Notes: generated by a model from the sequence alone, not told the origin. DNA of 64,000 bases from an uncultured Oscillospiraceae bacterium (GCA_934561175.1 CAKTFW010000003.1:1-64000), one strand, 5' to 3'. Shown: positions 8,281 to 17,577, counted from the stretch's first letter. Numbers and translations are program-made.

Positions 8281-8813
8281 GCAAACTCCTCCAGCGGTTC
8301 CGCTGCGCCCAGCAGCCGTACCAGCGGCGCAGACGCAACCGTATCCTGATAATCCCGAACCTGCTCGTTAAATTTGGCGGCCTCGTGGACAATGGTCATT
8401 CCCTTCGAAGCAAAATTCTGCAGGTAGCGGGTCCAGTCCGCCGATTCATATCCCGTTTTTTTCAGCGCTGCATCCAGCATATAAACCGCCTCCGTCAGCG
8501 TCTCGTTGGCAGCAAACTGGGCGCTGTGCCCCTTGGCGGTATCAAGCGCCAGCCGTGCATCCTGCACCGCTGTGACCGCCTGCTCCGTGCCGTCTGCCGC
8601 CGCCGCGATTTTACACAGGTTCTGGGCATAGTCCAGCCGATCCGACAAATCTCCGGCGATTCCATATCCCGAACCATCTACGCCGCGCTGGAACATCTGC
8701 TCCACCTTTCCGGCTTCGGCTCCGGCAGAGCGGTGCACGCCAAAAACCGTGGATGCCAGCACGATGACAATCGCCGCTGCAATAGCGAATTTTCGGTTCT
8801 GCAACAGGTTCAA
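8277..8813 (-). CDS. LemA-like membrane-anchored protein
   Basis: 178 residues with an N-terminal transmembrane anchor (about 8-24, AIAAAIVIVLASTVFGV) and a helical extracellular part. The C-terminal EAAKFNEQVRDYQDTVASAP resembles the end of LemA proteins (N-x-x-V-x-x-Y...P), and its position directly before a TPM gene supports this; overall similarity looks low, so I call it LemA-like. The start is TTG at 8813, preceded by AAAGGA 9 bases upstream. Role unknown. Confidence 0.6.
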   Translation of the reverse strand: MNLLQNRKFAIAAAIVIVLASTVFGVHRSAGAEAGKVEQMFQRGVDGSGYGIAGDLSDRLDYAQNLCKIAAAADGTEQAVTAVQDARLALDTAKGHSAQFAANETLTEAVYMLDAALKKTGYESADWTRYLQNFASKGMTIVHEAAKFNEQVRDYQDTVASAPLVRLLGAAEPLEEFA

Positions 8814-8829
8814 AGCAACAGGTCCTTTC

Positions 8830-9987
8830 TCAACCGCGCACTTCCAGCAGTTTCTGCTTCAGCTCGCCCTCAATTTTCCGCAGCTCCGTCTCTGCAGCCT
8901 GCCGCTTCTGGCGGCCTTCCGTCTGAATCTGCAGCACTTCGTCCAGCGTAGAGATCAGCTGCTGGTTGGTATGCTGAACCGTCTCAATATCCACAATCGC
9001 ACGCTCGGACTCCTTTGCAGTCTCCACCGTGGCGGTCTTGAGCATATCCGCATTCTTTTTCAGCAGCTCGTTGGTCATATCAGACACCGCCCGCTGTGCC
9101 TGAATTGCTTCCTGACTGTGGCGGATACCGAGTGCCAGAACCATCTGCGATTTCCATAGAGGAATCGTATTAACGATGGAAGTCTGAATTTTCTCCGAAA
9201 TCAGTGTGTCGTTATTCTGCACCATACGGATCTGCGGACCCATCTGCAGCGAGATGACCCGTGTGATTTCCAGATCGTGCAGTTTCTTCTCAAAACGCTC
9301 GCAGAGATTTGCATAGTCGTTGGCGCGCTGGGCATCCTCCGGCAGGCCGCTCTGCTTGGCCTTATTATACATCTCAGCCAAGGTGATGGCGCGTTCTGTC
9401 TCCAGCTTCTTGCGTCCGGCCAGAATGTACATGGTCAGCTGTTTATAGTACTCCAGATTTTTCTCATACATCTGATCCAGCAGCGCAACATCCTTGAGCA
9501 GGGTAATCTGGTGCTTTTCCAGGCTTTCGGAAATCCTGTTGACATTTGTCTCCACCTTGGCGTACTTGGCCTTCATCTGTTCTACAGAGCTGCCCGCCTT
9601 CTTGAACAGACCCAAAAAGCCTTTTTTCTCCTCTGTCGCATCAAAGCTCTTCAGTTCGCCGACCAGCCCTGTAATCATGCCGCCGATCTCGCCCATATCC
9701 TTGGTGCGCACCGACTCCAGCGCCGTCTCGGAAAAATCTGCAATATTCTTCTGCGCGCCTGCGCCATACTGCAGAATCTGGTTGGAATTGCTGATATCAA
9801 TTTTATCGGCAAAATCCAGCACTGCCTGCTGTTCCTTCTCCGTCAGCGCGCTCATCTCCGGGCCTGCCTCCGGCGCAGGTGCAGGCTGCTCCGCCGTGCT
9901 GAGCGCCACCTCCGGCGTTACCTCCAGCTTCGGCGCTTCGGTCAGATCCGGCGCAAGGGTCAGTTCAGGCAATTTCTCATCCATCAT
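8830..9987 (-). CDS. TelA family (toxic anion resistance-like) protein
   Basis: 385 residues, cytoplasmic, mostly alpha-helical with coiled-coil stretches. Pro/Glu-rich first 45 residues, then the TelA domain (about 60-370: ALTEKEQQAVLDFADKID, LLDQMYEKNLEYYKQLTMYI, QTSIVNTIPLWKSQM). TelA/KlaA relatives are linked to tellurite and envelope-stress resistance, but the chromosomal version next to xpaC is widespread and its role is unclear. It begins inside the last codons of the xpaC-like gene (overlap of 11 bases); two adjacent ATGs (9987, 9984) are possible starts. Confidence 0.85.
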   Translation of the reverse strand: MMDEKLPELTLAPDLTEAPKLEVTPEVALSTAEQPAPAPEAGPEMSALTEKEQQAVLDFADKIDISNSNQILQYGAGAQKNIADFSETALESVRTKDMGEIGGMITGLVGELKSFDATEEKKGFLGLFKKAGSSVEQMKAKYAKVETNVNRISESLEKHQITLLKDVALLDQMYEKNLEYYKQLTMYILAGRKKLETERAITLAEMYNKAKQSGLPEDAQRANDYANLCERFEKKLHDLEITRVISLQMGPQIRMVQNNDTLISEKIQTSIVNTIPLWKSQMVLALGIRHSQEAIQAQRAVSDMTNELLKKNADMLKTATVETAKESERAIVDIETVQHTNQQLISTLDEVLQIQTEGRQKRQAAETELRKIEGELKQKLLEVRG

Positions 9988-10651
9988 TTCGGCTCCTTCC
10001 TGTCACTCGTTCAAAATCTTTGTGTTCTGTCAGGCCGTTGGACTGAAGCATTTGCTCCATAACCTGAATTTCAGCGGTAATATCCATTACATCGGCAGCG
10101 TAGAGTGCATCCAACTGCCGACGGAATGCCACCAGAATTTTATCCAGCATTCCGGCAATCTGTTCCATCGCGCCCGAAATATTGGCGCCGGCCTGCTGGC
10201 CCTGCAAATTCGCATATTTTTCCAGCAGCGTCAGTGTTGTAGGCAAATAATAGGACAAAAACTGCCGAATCTGCGTCAGTTTCTTCGGATCCTGCTGCAC
10301 CGCGGCAAAAATCTTGCCGGTCAATTGTTCCAATTCATCCAGCTGCGCGCTGATTTTTGGATCCGGAATCGCCGCATTGACCGCCCGGATCTGCTTAAGA
10401 TACGCCCGCCCCTGTAGAATCACCTGATCGAGCGCCGCATCACCCGTATCCGGCGCAGCCTCCGGCACCTCAATCACCACGGTCTTACCAGGGAAAAATC
10501 GGCGCAGAACCACTGCCGCCGCCACGGAAAGCACCGCGCAGAGCGCCAGATGCCACAGCTTGTACATCGGCGCAGCCAGGCACCAGAGCAGCCACACGGC
10601 CGCAAAGCCCCAAACTGGCACTGACGACGGTTTTTTGACTTCCTTCTTCAT
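9977..10651 (-). CDS. XpaC-like (5-bromo-4-chloroindolyl phosphate hydrolysis family) membrane protein
   Basis: 224 residues: two N-terminal membrane helices (about 12-28 and 32-50) followed by a helical cytoplasmic domain (YLKQIRAVNAAIPDPKISAQ, LEQLTGKIFAAVQQDP, LSYYLPTTLTLLEKY), the pattern of XpaC proteins. XpaC and TelA genes are paired across Firmicutes; the original indoxyl-phosphate phenotype does not define the function. First gene of the leftward operon ending with the CoA-transferase; a good promoter lies at 10690-10718. Confidence 0.8.
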   Translation of the reverse strand: MKKEVKKPSSVPVWGFAAVWLLWCLAAPMYKLWHLALCAVLSVAAAVVLRRFFPGKTVVIEVPEAAPDTGDAALDQVILQGRAYLKQIRAVNAAIPDPKISAQLDELEQLTGKIFAAVQQDPKKLTQIRQFLSYYLPTTLTLLEKYANLQGQQAGANISGAMEQIAGMLDKILVAFRRQLDALYAADVMDITAEIQVMEQMLQSNGLTEHKDFERVTGRSRNDG

Positions 10652-10689
10652 GCGTACATCCGCGCCCTTTCCAAGCAGAATTTCTTTTT

Positions 10690-10718
10690 ATTGTATCTTA
10701 ATTCCATAGCAATGTCAA
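10690..10718 (-). promoter_or_regulatory. Sigma-A promoter of the xpaC-telA operon
   Basis: Reverse strand TTGACA (10718-10713), 17 bases, TACAAT (10695-10690), about 40 bases before the first ATG. Confidence 0.8.
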
Positions 10719-10736
10719 TAATTTCACAAAGTCCTG

Positions 10737-11786
10737 TCAGATCAGCCAACGCCGGACACCCGGAATGCGGCGCAGCACAAGCCAGGTTACAAAACTCAGC
10801 ACGAATACCGCGAGCACCAGCAGCGGAATCGACACGAGATACGGCAGCCGCTGCACCGAAAATCCCAGTGCCTGCAAGAGATAAACCCAGAACATATGTA
10901 CCAGATAAACGCAAAATGAAGCGCCGGAAATTTGCCGGACGACATCTGGCTTTGCGGGCCGTACGGAGACCAGCCATCCAAAGAGTCCCAATGCATAGAG
11001 CGCCGCGCCAGGCGACATTCCCTCCAGCAGCGCCGTGGCCAGCGCGCCCTGCCGAATGGACAGCCAGGCCGTACCGCCAAAGACAATCATCAGTCCCACA
11101 CCAGCCATAAGCTGCGCCGTGCGGCGGCACGGCGGCCAGGTACGCAGATAATAGCCTGCCACACCGTAGCCGATAGCAGAATAGGTCATGTTGATTGCAT
11201 ACTGCAGCGGAATCCCTTTAAGCAGGTTCAGCGGCCAGAACTGTCGGGCTGTCGGATAAAAAATACCGAACAGCAGCCAAAGTGCCAAAAGATATTCCAA
11301 CTCCCGTTTTGTTGCGCTTCGGACAATCAGGCGCGTCACCGGCAGCCAGAGATAGACCATGATAATAATGTGCAGATAATACAGGTGAAATTCATGCCGG
11401 AACAGCAGCACATCCTTTCCCGCCTGCACGACAGCCGCCGCAGTCCAGGCGCCTTCCGCCCAGAGATGATAGGCGCGATAGGCCAGCGCCCAGCAAAACA
11501 GTGCCGCCAGTATGTGCAGCAAATTATGGCCAAACAGTTTTTTGAGCGGATATTCCCGGTTCGGATCCAGCATCATCGCGCCGCTGCACAGAAAAAACAA
11601 TGGAACGCTCGCCCGTGAAATACTGCCCCAGAACAGCGCGCCAAACCAGTTCCCTGTGATCCCACCCGGCGTCTGCAGGCCGCCGGCGGAGATATGGATC
11701 ATCAAAACGCCCAGGATGGCCACAACTTTCACCAGATCAATTCCGGCAAGGCGGCCCGTGGACACACAGCTTTGTCCGTTTTGCAT
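10737..11786 (-). CDS. Membrane acyltransferase (acyltransferase 3 family)
   Basis: 349 residues with about ten hydrophobic segments. The N-terminal GIDLVKVVAILGVLMIHIS (R/D...H) is the hallmark of acyltransferase 3, as are the SRASVPLFFLCSGAMML and LGFSVQRLPYLVSIPLLVL stretches. These enzymes O-acetylate or otherwise acylate cell-surface sugars; the substrate cannot be told. The start is the ATG at 11786 after GGGAGGG; an in-frame ATG at 11834 lacks a ribosome site. It stands apart from the xpaC operon and ends 19 bases upstream of the xpaC promoter. Confidence 0.88.
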   Translation of the reverse strand: MQNGQSCVSTGRLAGIDLVKVVAILGVLMIHISAGGLQTPGGITGNWFGALFWGSISRASVPLFFLCSGAMMLDPNREYPLKKLFGHNLLHILAALFCWALAYRAYHLWAEGAWTAAAVVQAGKDVLLFRHEFHLYYLHIIIMVYLWLPVTRLIVRSATKRELEYLLALWLLFGIFYPTARQFWPLNLLKGIPLQYAINMTYSAIGYGVAGYYLRTWPPCRRTAQLMAGVGLMIVFGGTAWLSIRQGALATALLEGMSPGAALYALGLFGWLVSVRPAKPDVVRQISGASFCVYLVHMFWVYLLQALGFSVQRLPYLVSIPLLVLAVFVLSFVTWLVLRRIPGVRRWLI

Positions 11787-11848
11787 GGAATCCCTCCCAC
11801 AAAAAGCTGCACCCATTATAGCACACCTTTTCAATCTGTACAGCGGAA

Positions 11849-11877
11849 TTGACAGGCCGCCGACTTGGGATTATGAT
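11849..11877 (+). promoter_or_regulatory. Sigma-A promoter of ilvA
   Basis: TTGACA (11849-11854), 17 bases, TATGAT (11872-11877), 52 bases before the ilvA start. No T-box or attenuator is seen in this short leader. Confidence 0.8.
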
Positions 11878-11929
11878 AGAAATGCGAAATTATGAATTCA
11901 CCGGCAACAACAGCCGAAAAGGAGTATCT

Positions 11930-13153
11930 ATGGCACTGACAATTGAAAATTTCCGGCAGGCGCGGGACCTTCTGTCCGGCATTCTTCTGCCCACCCATCT
12001 GATCTACAGCAACTATTTTTCCAAAAGCACCGGCGGCCAGGTTTATCTGAAGCCGGAAAATCTGCAGCTCACCGGCGCATATAAGGTTCGCGGCGCATGC
12101 TACAAAATCAGCACGCTGACGGAAGAAGAAAAGGCACGCGGTCTCGTCACGGCCTCCGCCGGCAACCACGCTCAGGGCGTTGCCTTTGCGGCACAGCACG
12201 CCGGAATTCCCGCCACCATCTGTATGCCGACCACCACGCCGCTGGTCAAGGTGAACAACACCAAGGACTATGGCGCAACCGTTGTGCTGGACGGCGAATG
12301 CTTCGACGATGCGGCGGCCAATGCCGCACGGCTGGCCGAAGAGCAGGGGCTGACCTATGTCCATCCTTTCAATGATCTGTCGGTTGCAGCCGGCCAGGGC
12401 ACCATTGCCTATGAAATTTTCCAGGATCTGCCCGATGTGGACATCATCCTCGTCCCAATCGGCGGCGGTGGTCTGGCCGCCGGTGTCTCCACGCTGACCA
12501 AGCTGTTAAACCCCGGTGTCAAGGTCATCGGCGTGGAACCGGTAGGCGCAGCCTCCATGAAGGCGGCCGTCGCGGCCGGGCATCCCGTGACATTGGAGCA
12601 CCTGGAAACCATTGCAGACGGCGTCGCTGTGCGCACTGTCGGCGACAAGGTGCTCCCCTATGTCGCACAGAATGTGGATGAAATTCTGACCATCCCCGAC
12701 GAGGAACTGGTCGAAGCATTCCTGGACATTATGGAAAAGCACAAGCTGGTTGTGGAAAATGCAGGTCTTTTGACCGTCGCCGCCCTCAAGCATCTGGACT
12801 GCGCCGGGAAAAATGTGGTCTCCGTCCTCTCCGGCGGCAACATGGATGTGATCACCATGTCCTCGTTGGTGCAGAACGGTCTGTTTGACCGCGGCCGGAT
12901 CTTCACATTCTCGGTTCTGCTGCCGGATCGTCCCGGCGAGCTGCTGCGGGTGGCCGAAATTGTAGCTGCGCAGCAGGGCAACATTATCAAGCTGGATCAC
13001 AACCAGTTTGTCTCGATCAACCGGCAGAGCGCAGTAGAACTGAAGGTCACACTGGAAGCCTTCGGCCATGCCCACAAGGACGCCATCGTACAGGCGCTCT
13101 CGGACGCCGGTTACCAGGTTCGCCTGGTCAGCGCCTCCGATCTCTGGGATTAA
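11930..13153 (+). CDS. ilvA: Threonine ammonia-lyase
   Basis: 407 residues. Converts threonine to 2-oxobutyrate and ammonia, first step to isoleucine (or threonine catabolism). PLP lysine K52 in LTGAYKVRGA; SAGNHAQGVA and PIGGGGLAAGV phosphate/cofactor loops; SGGNMD near residue 303; single C-terminal ACT-type domain (about 325-405, FTFSVLLPDRPGELLRVAEI). The length and one short regulatory domain are those of the TdcB-like class with a C-terminal ACT domain, not the long E. coli IlvA. The start is the ATG at 11930 after AAAAGGAG. Confidence 0.93.
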   Translation: MALTIENFRQARDLLSGILLPTHLIYSNYFSKSTGGQVYLKPENLQLTGAYKVRGACYKISTLTEEEKARGLVTASAGNHAQGVAFAAQHAGIPATICMPTTTPLVKVNNTKDYGATVVLDGECFDDAAANAARLAEEQGLTYVHPFNDLSVAAGQGTIAYEIFQDLPDVDIILVPIGGGGLAAGVSTLTKLLNPGVKVIGVEPVGAASMKAAVAAGHPVTLEHLETIADGVAVRTVGDKVLPYVAQNVDEILTIPDEELVEAFLDIMEKHKLVVENAGLLTVAALKHLDCAGKNVVSVLSGGNMDVITMSSLVQNGLFDRGRIFTFSVLLPDRPGELLRVAEIVAAQQGNIIKLDHNQFVSINRQSAVELKVTLEAFGHAHKDAIVQALSDAGYQVRLVSASDLWD

Positions 13154-13159
13154 CACACT

Positions 13160-13182
13160 GGGGCTGCCGGTCAGGCAGCCCC
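13160..13182 (+). terminator. GC-rich hairpin after ilvA
   Basis: GGGGCTGCC (13160-13168) and GGCAGCCCC (13174-13182) form a 9-base stem. There is no T-run after it, so it may slow decay or terminate weakly. Confidence 0.45.
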
Positions 13183-13295
13183 TATGCAAAGCGGCAGTCC
13201 GGCCGGCGCGCAGGAAGGAGCCTCCCCGGTCAGCTGCCGCATATTCAGTTCTATGCAAAAATACGACCGTTTGTGTCTAGCAGGAGGAAACAATC

Positions 13296-13952
13296 ATGAT
13301 TAAAGTCGCTCCCTCGATTCTCTCTGCCGATTTTGTCAATCTGGAGCGGGACATCCGCCATGTGAGTGAGGCCGGCGCCGACTATATCCATGTGGATGTG
13401 ATGGACGGGCTTTTCGTCCCCAACATCACCATCGGTATTCCCGTAACCGCTGCCATTTCCCGCATTGCGGACAAACCGCTGGATGTGCACCTGATGATCG
13501 ACCGTCCAATCCGCTATGTGGACGACTTCTGCAAAGCAGGCGCTGCTATTTTAACCATTCACATTGAAGCGGATACGCCGGAGAACAATGTAGCCGCGCT
13601 CAAGCGCATCCGGGAAAACGGTGTGCGCGCCGCCATTTCGATCAAGCCCGGCACGCCGGCAGAAGATGCGCTTCCTTATCTTCCCTACTGCGATATGGTT
13701 CTGGTCATGACGGTAGAGCCGGGCTTCGGCGGGCAATCCTTTATGGCAGACATGATGCCGAAGGTCCGCCTGCTGCGCGCGGCCATTGACCGCGAAGTTC
13801 CCGGCTGCGAGCTGGAGGTGGACGGCGGCGTCAACGCAGAAACCGCAAAAATCTGTACCGCTGCAGGCGCTGATGTGCTGGTCGCCGGATCTGCACTCTT
13901 CAAAGCGCCTGACACTGCCGCCTTCATCCGCAGCGTGAAGGAGACCAAATGA
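13296..13952 (+). CDS. rpe: Ribulose-phosphate 3-epimerase
   Basis: 218 residues, full length. Interconverts ribulose 5-phosphate and xylulose 5-phosphate in the pentose phosphate pathway. Motifs: APSILSADFVNLERDI, YIHVDVMDGLFVPNIT (metal ligands), LDVHLMI, MTVEPGFGGQSF and LEVDGGVN. AGGAGG 10 bases upstream. It overlaps the DUF975 gene by four bases (ATGA). Confidence 0.97.
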   Translation: MIKVAPSILSADFVNLERDIRHVSEAGADYIHVDVMDGLFVPNITIGIPVTAAISRIADKPLDVHLMIDRPIRYVDDFCKAGAAILTIHIEADTPENNVAALKRIRENGVRAAISIKPGTPAEDALPYLPYCDMVLVMTVEPGFGGQSFMADMMPKVRLLRAAIDREVPGCELEVDGGVNAETAKICTAAGADVLVAGSALFKAPDTAAFIRSVKETK

Positions 13953-14719
13953 ACACACGGGAAGTCAAGCTGCGGGCACGCCAACGGCTGCTGCGCACCG
14001 ATCACCAAGCTGTCACCCGGCTATTTGTGCTGCTCGGTCTGTCTCCGCTTCTTTTTTACTGCGCCTCTTTTTTCGTCGATCTCTACACGGCCGGCCTGCC
14101 CGGCGGATTCTCCAATATGGGAACCATTCGATCCCTGCGCGGCATCGCCTCTCTCTTCTCCGCGCTGACGACGCTGACCAATCTGGCAATCTCCCTGACA
14201 GAATACGGGTATCTGTCTTTCTGGCTCAAGCGCAGCCGCGATCTTCCCGCCGACGCCTCCGAGCTGAAGCTGGGATTTCAGCATTTCGGTAAGTTCTGTA
14301 TGCTGCTGCTGTTAAACTACGCACTGGTATTCGTGTGGTCACTGCTGTTCTTCATTCCCGGCATTATTGCAACCTACCGCTACCGCATGGCGCCTTATAT
14401 TCTGATGGACAATCCTACCATCACGCCGATGGAGGCCATTCACCGCTCGGCGGAGATGACCCGCGGTAACAAGCACAGTCTGTTTGAGCTGGATCTGCGC
14501 TTTTGGTATGTCCATGTGCTGCTCTATGCCGCCGCACTGCTCTCTTATCTTGACCTGTATCACACCTTTTCCAGCGTCTATGCACCGCTGCTGCTCAATC
14601 TCGGCGGCTGTCTGATTCAGGCGCTTGTGTACCTGTGGCGTTTGCCCTATCTCACGGCGGCAAACACCGAGGCCTACCGCACGCTGTGCGGCGAATCCGG
14701 TTCCTCCGCAAACATCTGA
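13949..14719 (+). CDS. DUF975 integral membrane protein
   Basis: 256 residues with five or six membrane segments. The pattern ...EYGYLSFWLKRSRDLPADASELKLGF... and FFIPGIIATYRYRMAPYILMDNP is characteristic of DUF975, common in gut Firmicutes; function unknown. It starts inside the stop of rpe, so it is co-translated with it, though no functional link is evident. Confidence 0.8.
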   Translation: MNTREVKLRARQRLLRTDHQAVTRLFVLLGLSPLLFYCASFFVDLYTAGLPGGFSNMGTIRSLRGIASLFSALTTLTNLAISLTEYGYLSFWLKRSRDLPADASELKLGFQHFGKFCMLLLLNYALVFVWSLLFFIPGIIATYRYRMAPYILMDNPTITPMEAIHRSAEMTRGNKHSLFELDLRFWYVHVLLYAAALLSYLDLYHTFSSVYAPLLLNLGGCLIQALVYLWRLPYLTAANTEAYRTLCGESGSSANI

Positions 14720-14724
14720 AACCA

Positions 14725-14763
14725 AAAGATGCGGCACATCCAGTCTGGATGTGCCGCATCTTT
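14725..14763. terminator. Strong bidirectional terminator between convergent genes
   Basis: Nineteen-base perfect inverted repeat (14725-14743 and 14745-14763, core GATGCGGCACATCCAG) with A and T runs at its ends; separates the rpe-DUF975 unit from the ilvBN operon. Confidence 0.92.
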
Positions 14764-14771
14764 ATTGCATC

Positions 14772-15350
14772 TTAAAGTTCCGCCATCTGGGCGGTAATTT
14801 CATCCTCGCAGCCCCGCATGGCTGCAAGGGTTCGCTCCAGCAGTGTGTCCAACTCCCAGCCGAGCTGCTCCGCTCCGGTGCAGATGACATCCCGGCTGCA
14901 GCCAGCTGCAAACTTCTTATCCTTAAACTTCTTTTTCAGACTGGAAAGCTCCATATCCTTGCAGCTCTTGCTCGGCCGCATTTTTGCCGCAGCACCGATC
15001 AGGCCGGTTAGTTCGTCGGCTGCAAAGAGCACCTTCTCCATCTCGTGCTCCGGCTGCACATCACAGCAGATGCCGTATCCATGACTGGCCACCGCATGGA
15101 TCAGCCGGTCACTGCATCCATGCTCCCGCAGCAGGCTCTGCGCCTTCACACAGTGCTCCTCCGGCCACTGTTCAAAATCAATATCGTGCAGCAGGCCAAC
15201 CGTCTCCCAGAAGTTTGCCTCATCGCCATATCCAAGCTCCTCGGCAAAAATACGCATCACTGCACCGACTGTCAGGCCATGCTGCAGGTGAAACGGCTCC
15301 TGATTATAGGTTTTCAGCAGCGCAAGCGCCTCATCCTTCGTCAATTCCAT
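14772..15350 (-). CDS. HD-domain protein, putative phosphohydrolase
   Basis: 192 residues. HD-domain pattern: LQHGLTVGAVMR (H), LLHDIDFEQWPEEH (HD) and the downstream FAADELTGLIGAAAKMRPS (D). This variant, with HDIDFEQ and a DELTGLI block, is found in many Firmicutes as a hydrolase of unknown substrate. It is the third gene of the ilvB-ilvN operon, starting 6 bases after the ilvN stop. No link to amino acid synthesis is known. Confidence 0.82.
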   Translation of the reverse strand: MELTKDEALALLKTYNQEPFHLQHGLTVGAVMRIFAEELGYGDEANFWETVGLLHDIDFEQWPEEHCVKAQSLLREHGCSDRLIHAVASHGYGICCDVQPEHEMEKVLFAADELTGLIGAAAKMRPSKSCKDMELSSLKKKFKDKKFAAGCSRDVICTGAEQLGWELDTLLERTLAAMRGCEDEITAQMAEL

Positions 15351-15353
15351 GGC

Positions 15354-15863
15354 TCAGACCTCGTAGATTGTTTCTTTCCCGCGGGCAAGCGCAACCGTGC
15401 CGGTGCGAACCAGCTCCAGAATTCCAAATCCATCGAGCAGCTTGAGCAGCGCATCACACTTGCCATGATTGCCAGTGACCTCCAATGTCAGCGATTCCGG
15501 CGCAACATCAATGATCTTCACGCGGAAAATCGAGGCAATCTGGATGACTTCGTCTCTGGTCTCACGGCTCTCCGCCCGCACCTTGACCAGAATCATCTCC
15601 CGGCGCACAGAGCTGTCATTATGCAGCACCTTGACCGAGATGACCGGCAGCAGCTTCGCCAGCTGGCTTGCAATCTGCTCAATCTGCTCCGCGTCTCCGC
15701 TGACCAGAATGGTCATGCGGGAAATCATCGGATCCTCGGTCTCACCGACTGCCAAAGAATCAATATTGTAGCCCTTCCGGGAGAACATCCGGCTCACCTG
15801 CGACAGGACACCGGCTGCATTCTCTACCAGAACGGAAAGGATGGTGGATTTCTTTTCTTCCAT
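15354..15863 (-). CDS. ilvN: Acetolactate synthase small (regulatory) subunit
   Basis: 169 residues. Two halves: N-terminal ACT domain (LSVLVENAAGVLSQVSRMFS, RKGYNIDSLAVG) that binds the feedback inhibitor valine, and the C-terminal ALS_ss domain (about 85-160). Start ATG at 15863 after TTGAGGAGG. It sits just downstream of ilvB (which ends at 15877), a normal catalytic/regulatory pair. Confidence 0.95.
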   Translation of the reverse strand: MEEKKSTILSVLVENAAGVLSQVSRMFSRKGYNIDSLAVGETEDPMISRMTILVSGDAEQIEQIASQLAKLLPVISVKVLHNDSSVRREMILVKVRAESRETRDEVIQIASIFRVKIIDVAPESLTLEVTGNHGKCDALLKLLDGFGILELVRTGTVALARGKETIYEV

Positions 15864-15876
15864 GGTGGGTTCCTCC

Positions 15877-17577
15877 TCAATCCAACAGATATTGGTCAAG
15901 ATCTGCACCGCCGGGGATCATCGGGCGAACCTTGTCGTCTATATCCAGCACACAGTCAATCACAGCCGCCTTGCCGGAGGCAAGCGCTTTCTCCAGCGCC
16001 GCAGAAAGCTCCCTGGCATTGGTGACCCGGTAGCCTGCCACGCCATAGGCCTCAGCCAGTTTGACAAAATCGGGGCCGCGATCCAGTGTGGTCTGGCTGA
16101 AGCGCTGGTGGTACATCAGGTTCTGCCACTGCCGTACCATGCCAAGCGTGCCATTGTCAAAAATCAGCGTAATCACCGGGATTCCGTAGTGCTCCGCAGT
16201 TGCCAGCTCATGGCAGTTCATCCGGAAGCAGCCGTCGCCGGTCACATGGACGATCTTGGTGCCGGGCAGGCCTACATTCGCGCCCATGGTCGCTCCATAA
16301 CCGAAGCCCATGGTGCCAAACCCGCCGGAAGTCAGCAGCTGCATGGGACGCTTGTAGTGGTAATATTGGCACGCCCACATCTGATGCTGGCCGACATCGG
16401 TGACAATCATCGCCTCGCCATCGGTCGCTTTCTCCACCGCCTGCAGGATCTCAAAGGGCTCCAGTCCCGCCATGGTCTTCTCCGGTGTTTTCTTTTCCTT
16501 GGCAATATATGCCTGCCACTCCGGATGCTGCTGTGCGCCGATCTGCGGCAGAAGCTTTTCCAGCACGACCTTTGCATCGCCGATCAACGGGCGATCCACA
16601 TGGATATTCTTGTTGATCTCCGCGCGGTCAATATCCAGATGAATGATCTTTGCATTATGCGCAAAGGTCTTGGGATTGAGTGCAACACGGTCCGAGAAGC
16701 GGCAGCCGATTGCAAAGAGTACATCGCACTCATTGAGTGCGCGGTTCGCCGCATGGGCGCCGTGCATTCCGGCGAAGCCCGCAAAGTGCGGATCGTAGCC
16801 GGAAACCACGCCAAGTCCCATAATCGTGGAAACCGCAACCGCATCGATCCGGTTGACCAGCTCCCGCACCTGCTCATATGCACCGGAGCGGACTGCGCCG
16901 CCGCCGACCAACACCACCGGGCGCTTGGCACCGGCCAGAATCTCCACTGCCTTCTCCATGCACTCCGGTTTGGTATCCACAGACTTGAATCCCTTGCTGC
17001 TGCGTGCAATTACATTGGCCAGATGGCCGTGGTTCGGATGTTCTTCCTTGGGAAGCGGCGTATAATCAGCCTTCTCCGCCGTGATATTTTTCAGAATATC
17101 AATCAGCACCGGACCGGGGCGGCCGTGGCTGGCAAGATAGAACGCTTCACGAACCGTATCAGCCAGCTTGGAGACATCGTCAATCAGGTAGCAGGCCTTG
17201 GTAATCGGCATGGCAATGCCGGTCAGATCGACCTCCTGGAACGCATCCTTGCCCAGCAGCGGTGCAGAGACATTGCAGGAAATGAAGACCACCGCAGACG
17301 AATCGTAGTATGCCGTTGCAATACCAGTTGTGAGATTCGTCGCGCCCGGTCCGGAGGTGGCAAAGCACACACCGGTCCGGCCGGTCGCACGGTAGTAGCC
17401 ATCCGCCGCGTGGCTGGCGCCCTGCTCATGCGAAGTGAGAATATGCTTGATTTTGTCACTGTAATCATACAGTGCGTCGTAGACATTCAGAATCGTGCCG
17501 CCGGGGTAGCCAAAAACCGTATCGACTCCCTGCTCCATCAGGCACTCCATTAAAATTCTTGCGCCGGTTAATTCCAT
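15877..17577 (-). CDS. ilvB: Acetolactate synthase large (catalytic) subunit
   Basis: 566 residues. Thiamine-diphosphate enzyme joining two pyruvates to acetolactate (valine/leucine) or pyruvate and 2-oxobutyrate (isoleucine). Motifs: FGYPGGTILNVYDAL, catalytic Glu in SHEQGASHAADGYYRATG, and the ThDP motif GDGCFRMN...NN-like FDNGTLG. Start ATG at 17577 after AGAGGAGG, right after the T-box terminator. The in-frame extension upstream is T-box sequence. Confidence 0.96.
   Translation of the reverse strand: MELTGARILMECLMEQGVDTVFGYPGGTILNVYDALYDYSDKIKHILTSHEQGASHAADGYYRATGRTGVCFATSGPGATNLTTGIATAYYDSSAVVFISCNVSAPLLGKDAFQEVDLTGIAMPITKACYLIDDVSKLADTVREAFYLASHGRPGPVLIDILKNITAEKADYTPLPKEEHPNHGHLANVIARSSKGFKSVDTKPECMEKAVEILAGAKRPVVLVGGGAVRSGAYEQVRELVNRIDAVAVSTIMGLGVVSGYDPHFAGFAGMHGAHAANRALNECDVLFAIGCRFSDRVALNPKTFAHNAKIIHLDIDRAEINKNIHVDRPLIGDAKVVLEKLLPQIGAQQHPEWQAYIAKEKKTPEKTMAGLEPFEILQAVEKATDGEAMIVTDVGQHQMWACQYYHYKRPMQLLTSGGFGTMGFGYGATMGANVGLPGTKIVHVTGDGCFRMNCHELATAEHYGIPVITLIFDNGTLGMVRQWQNLMYHQRFSQTTLDRGPDFVKLAEAYGVAGYRVTNARELSAALEKALASGKAAVIDCVLDIDDKVRPMIPGGADLDQYLLD

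Noticed and set aside
13160..13182. ilvA-rpe hairpin as a riboswitch or attenuator
   Set aside because: A plain 9-bp stem with no alternative pairing and no T-run.
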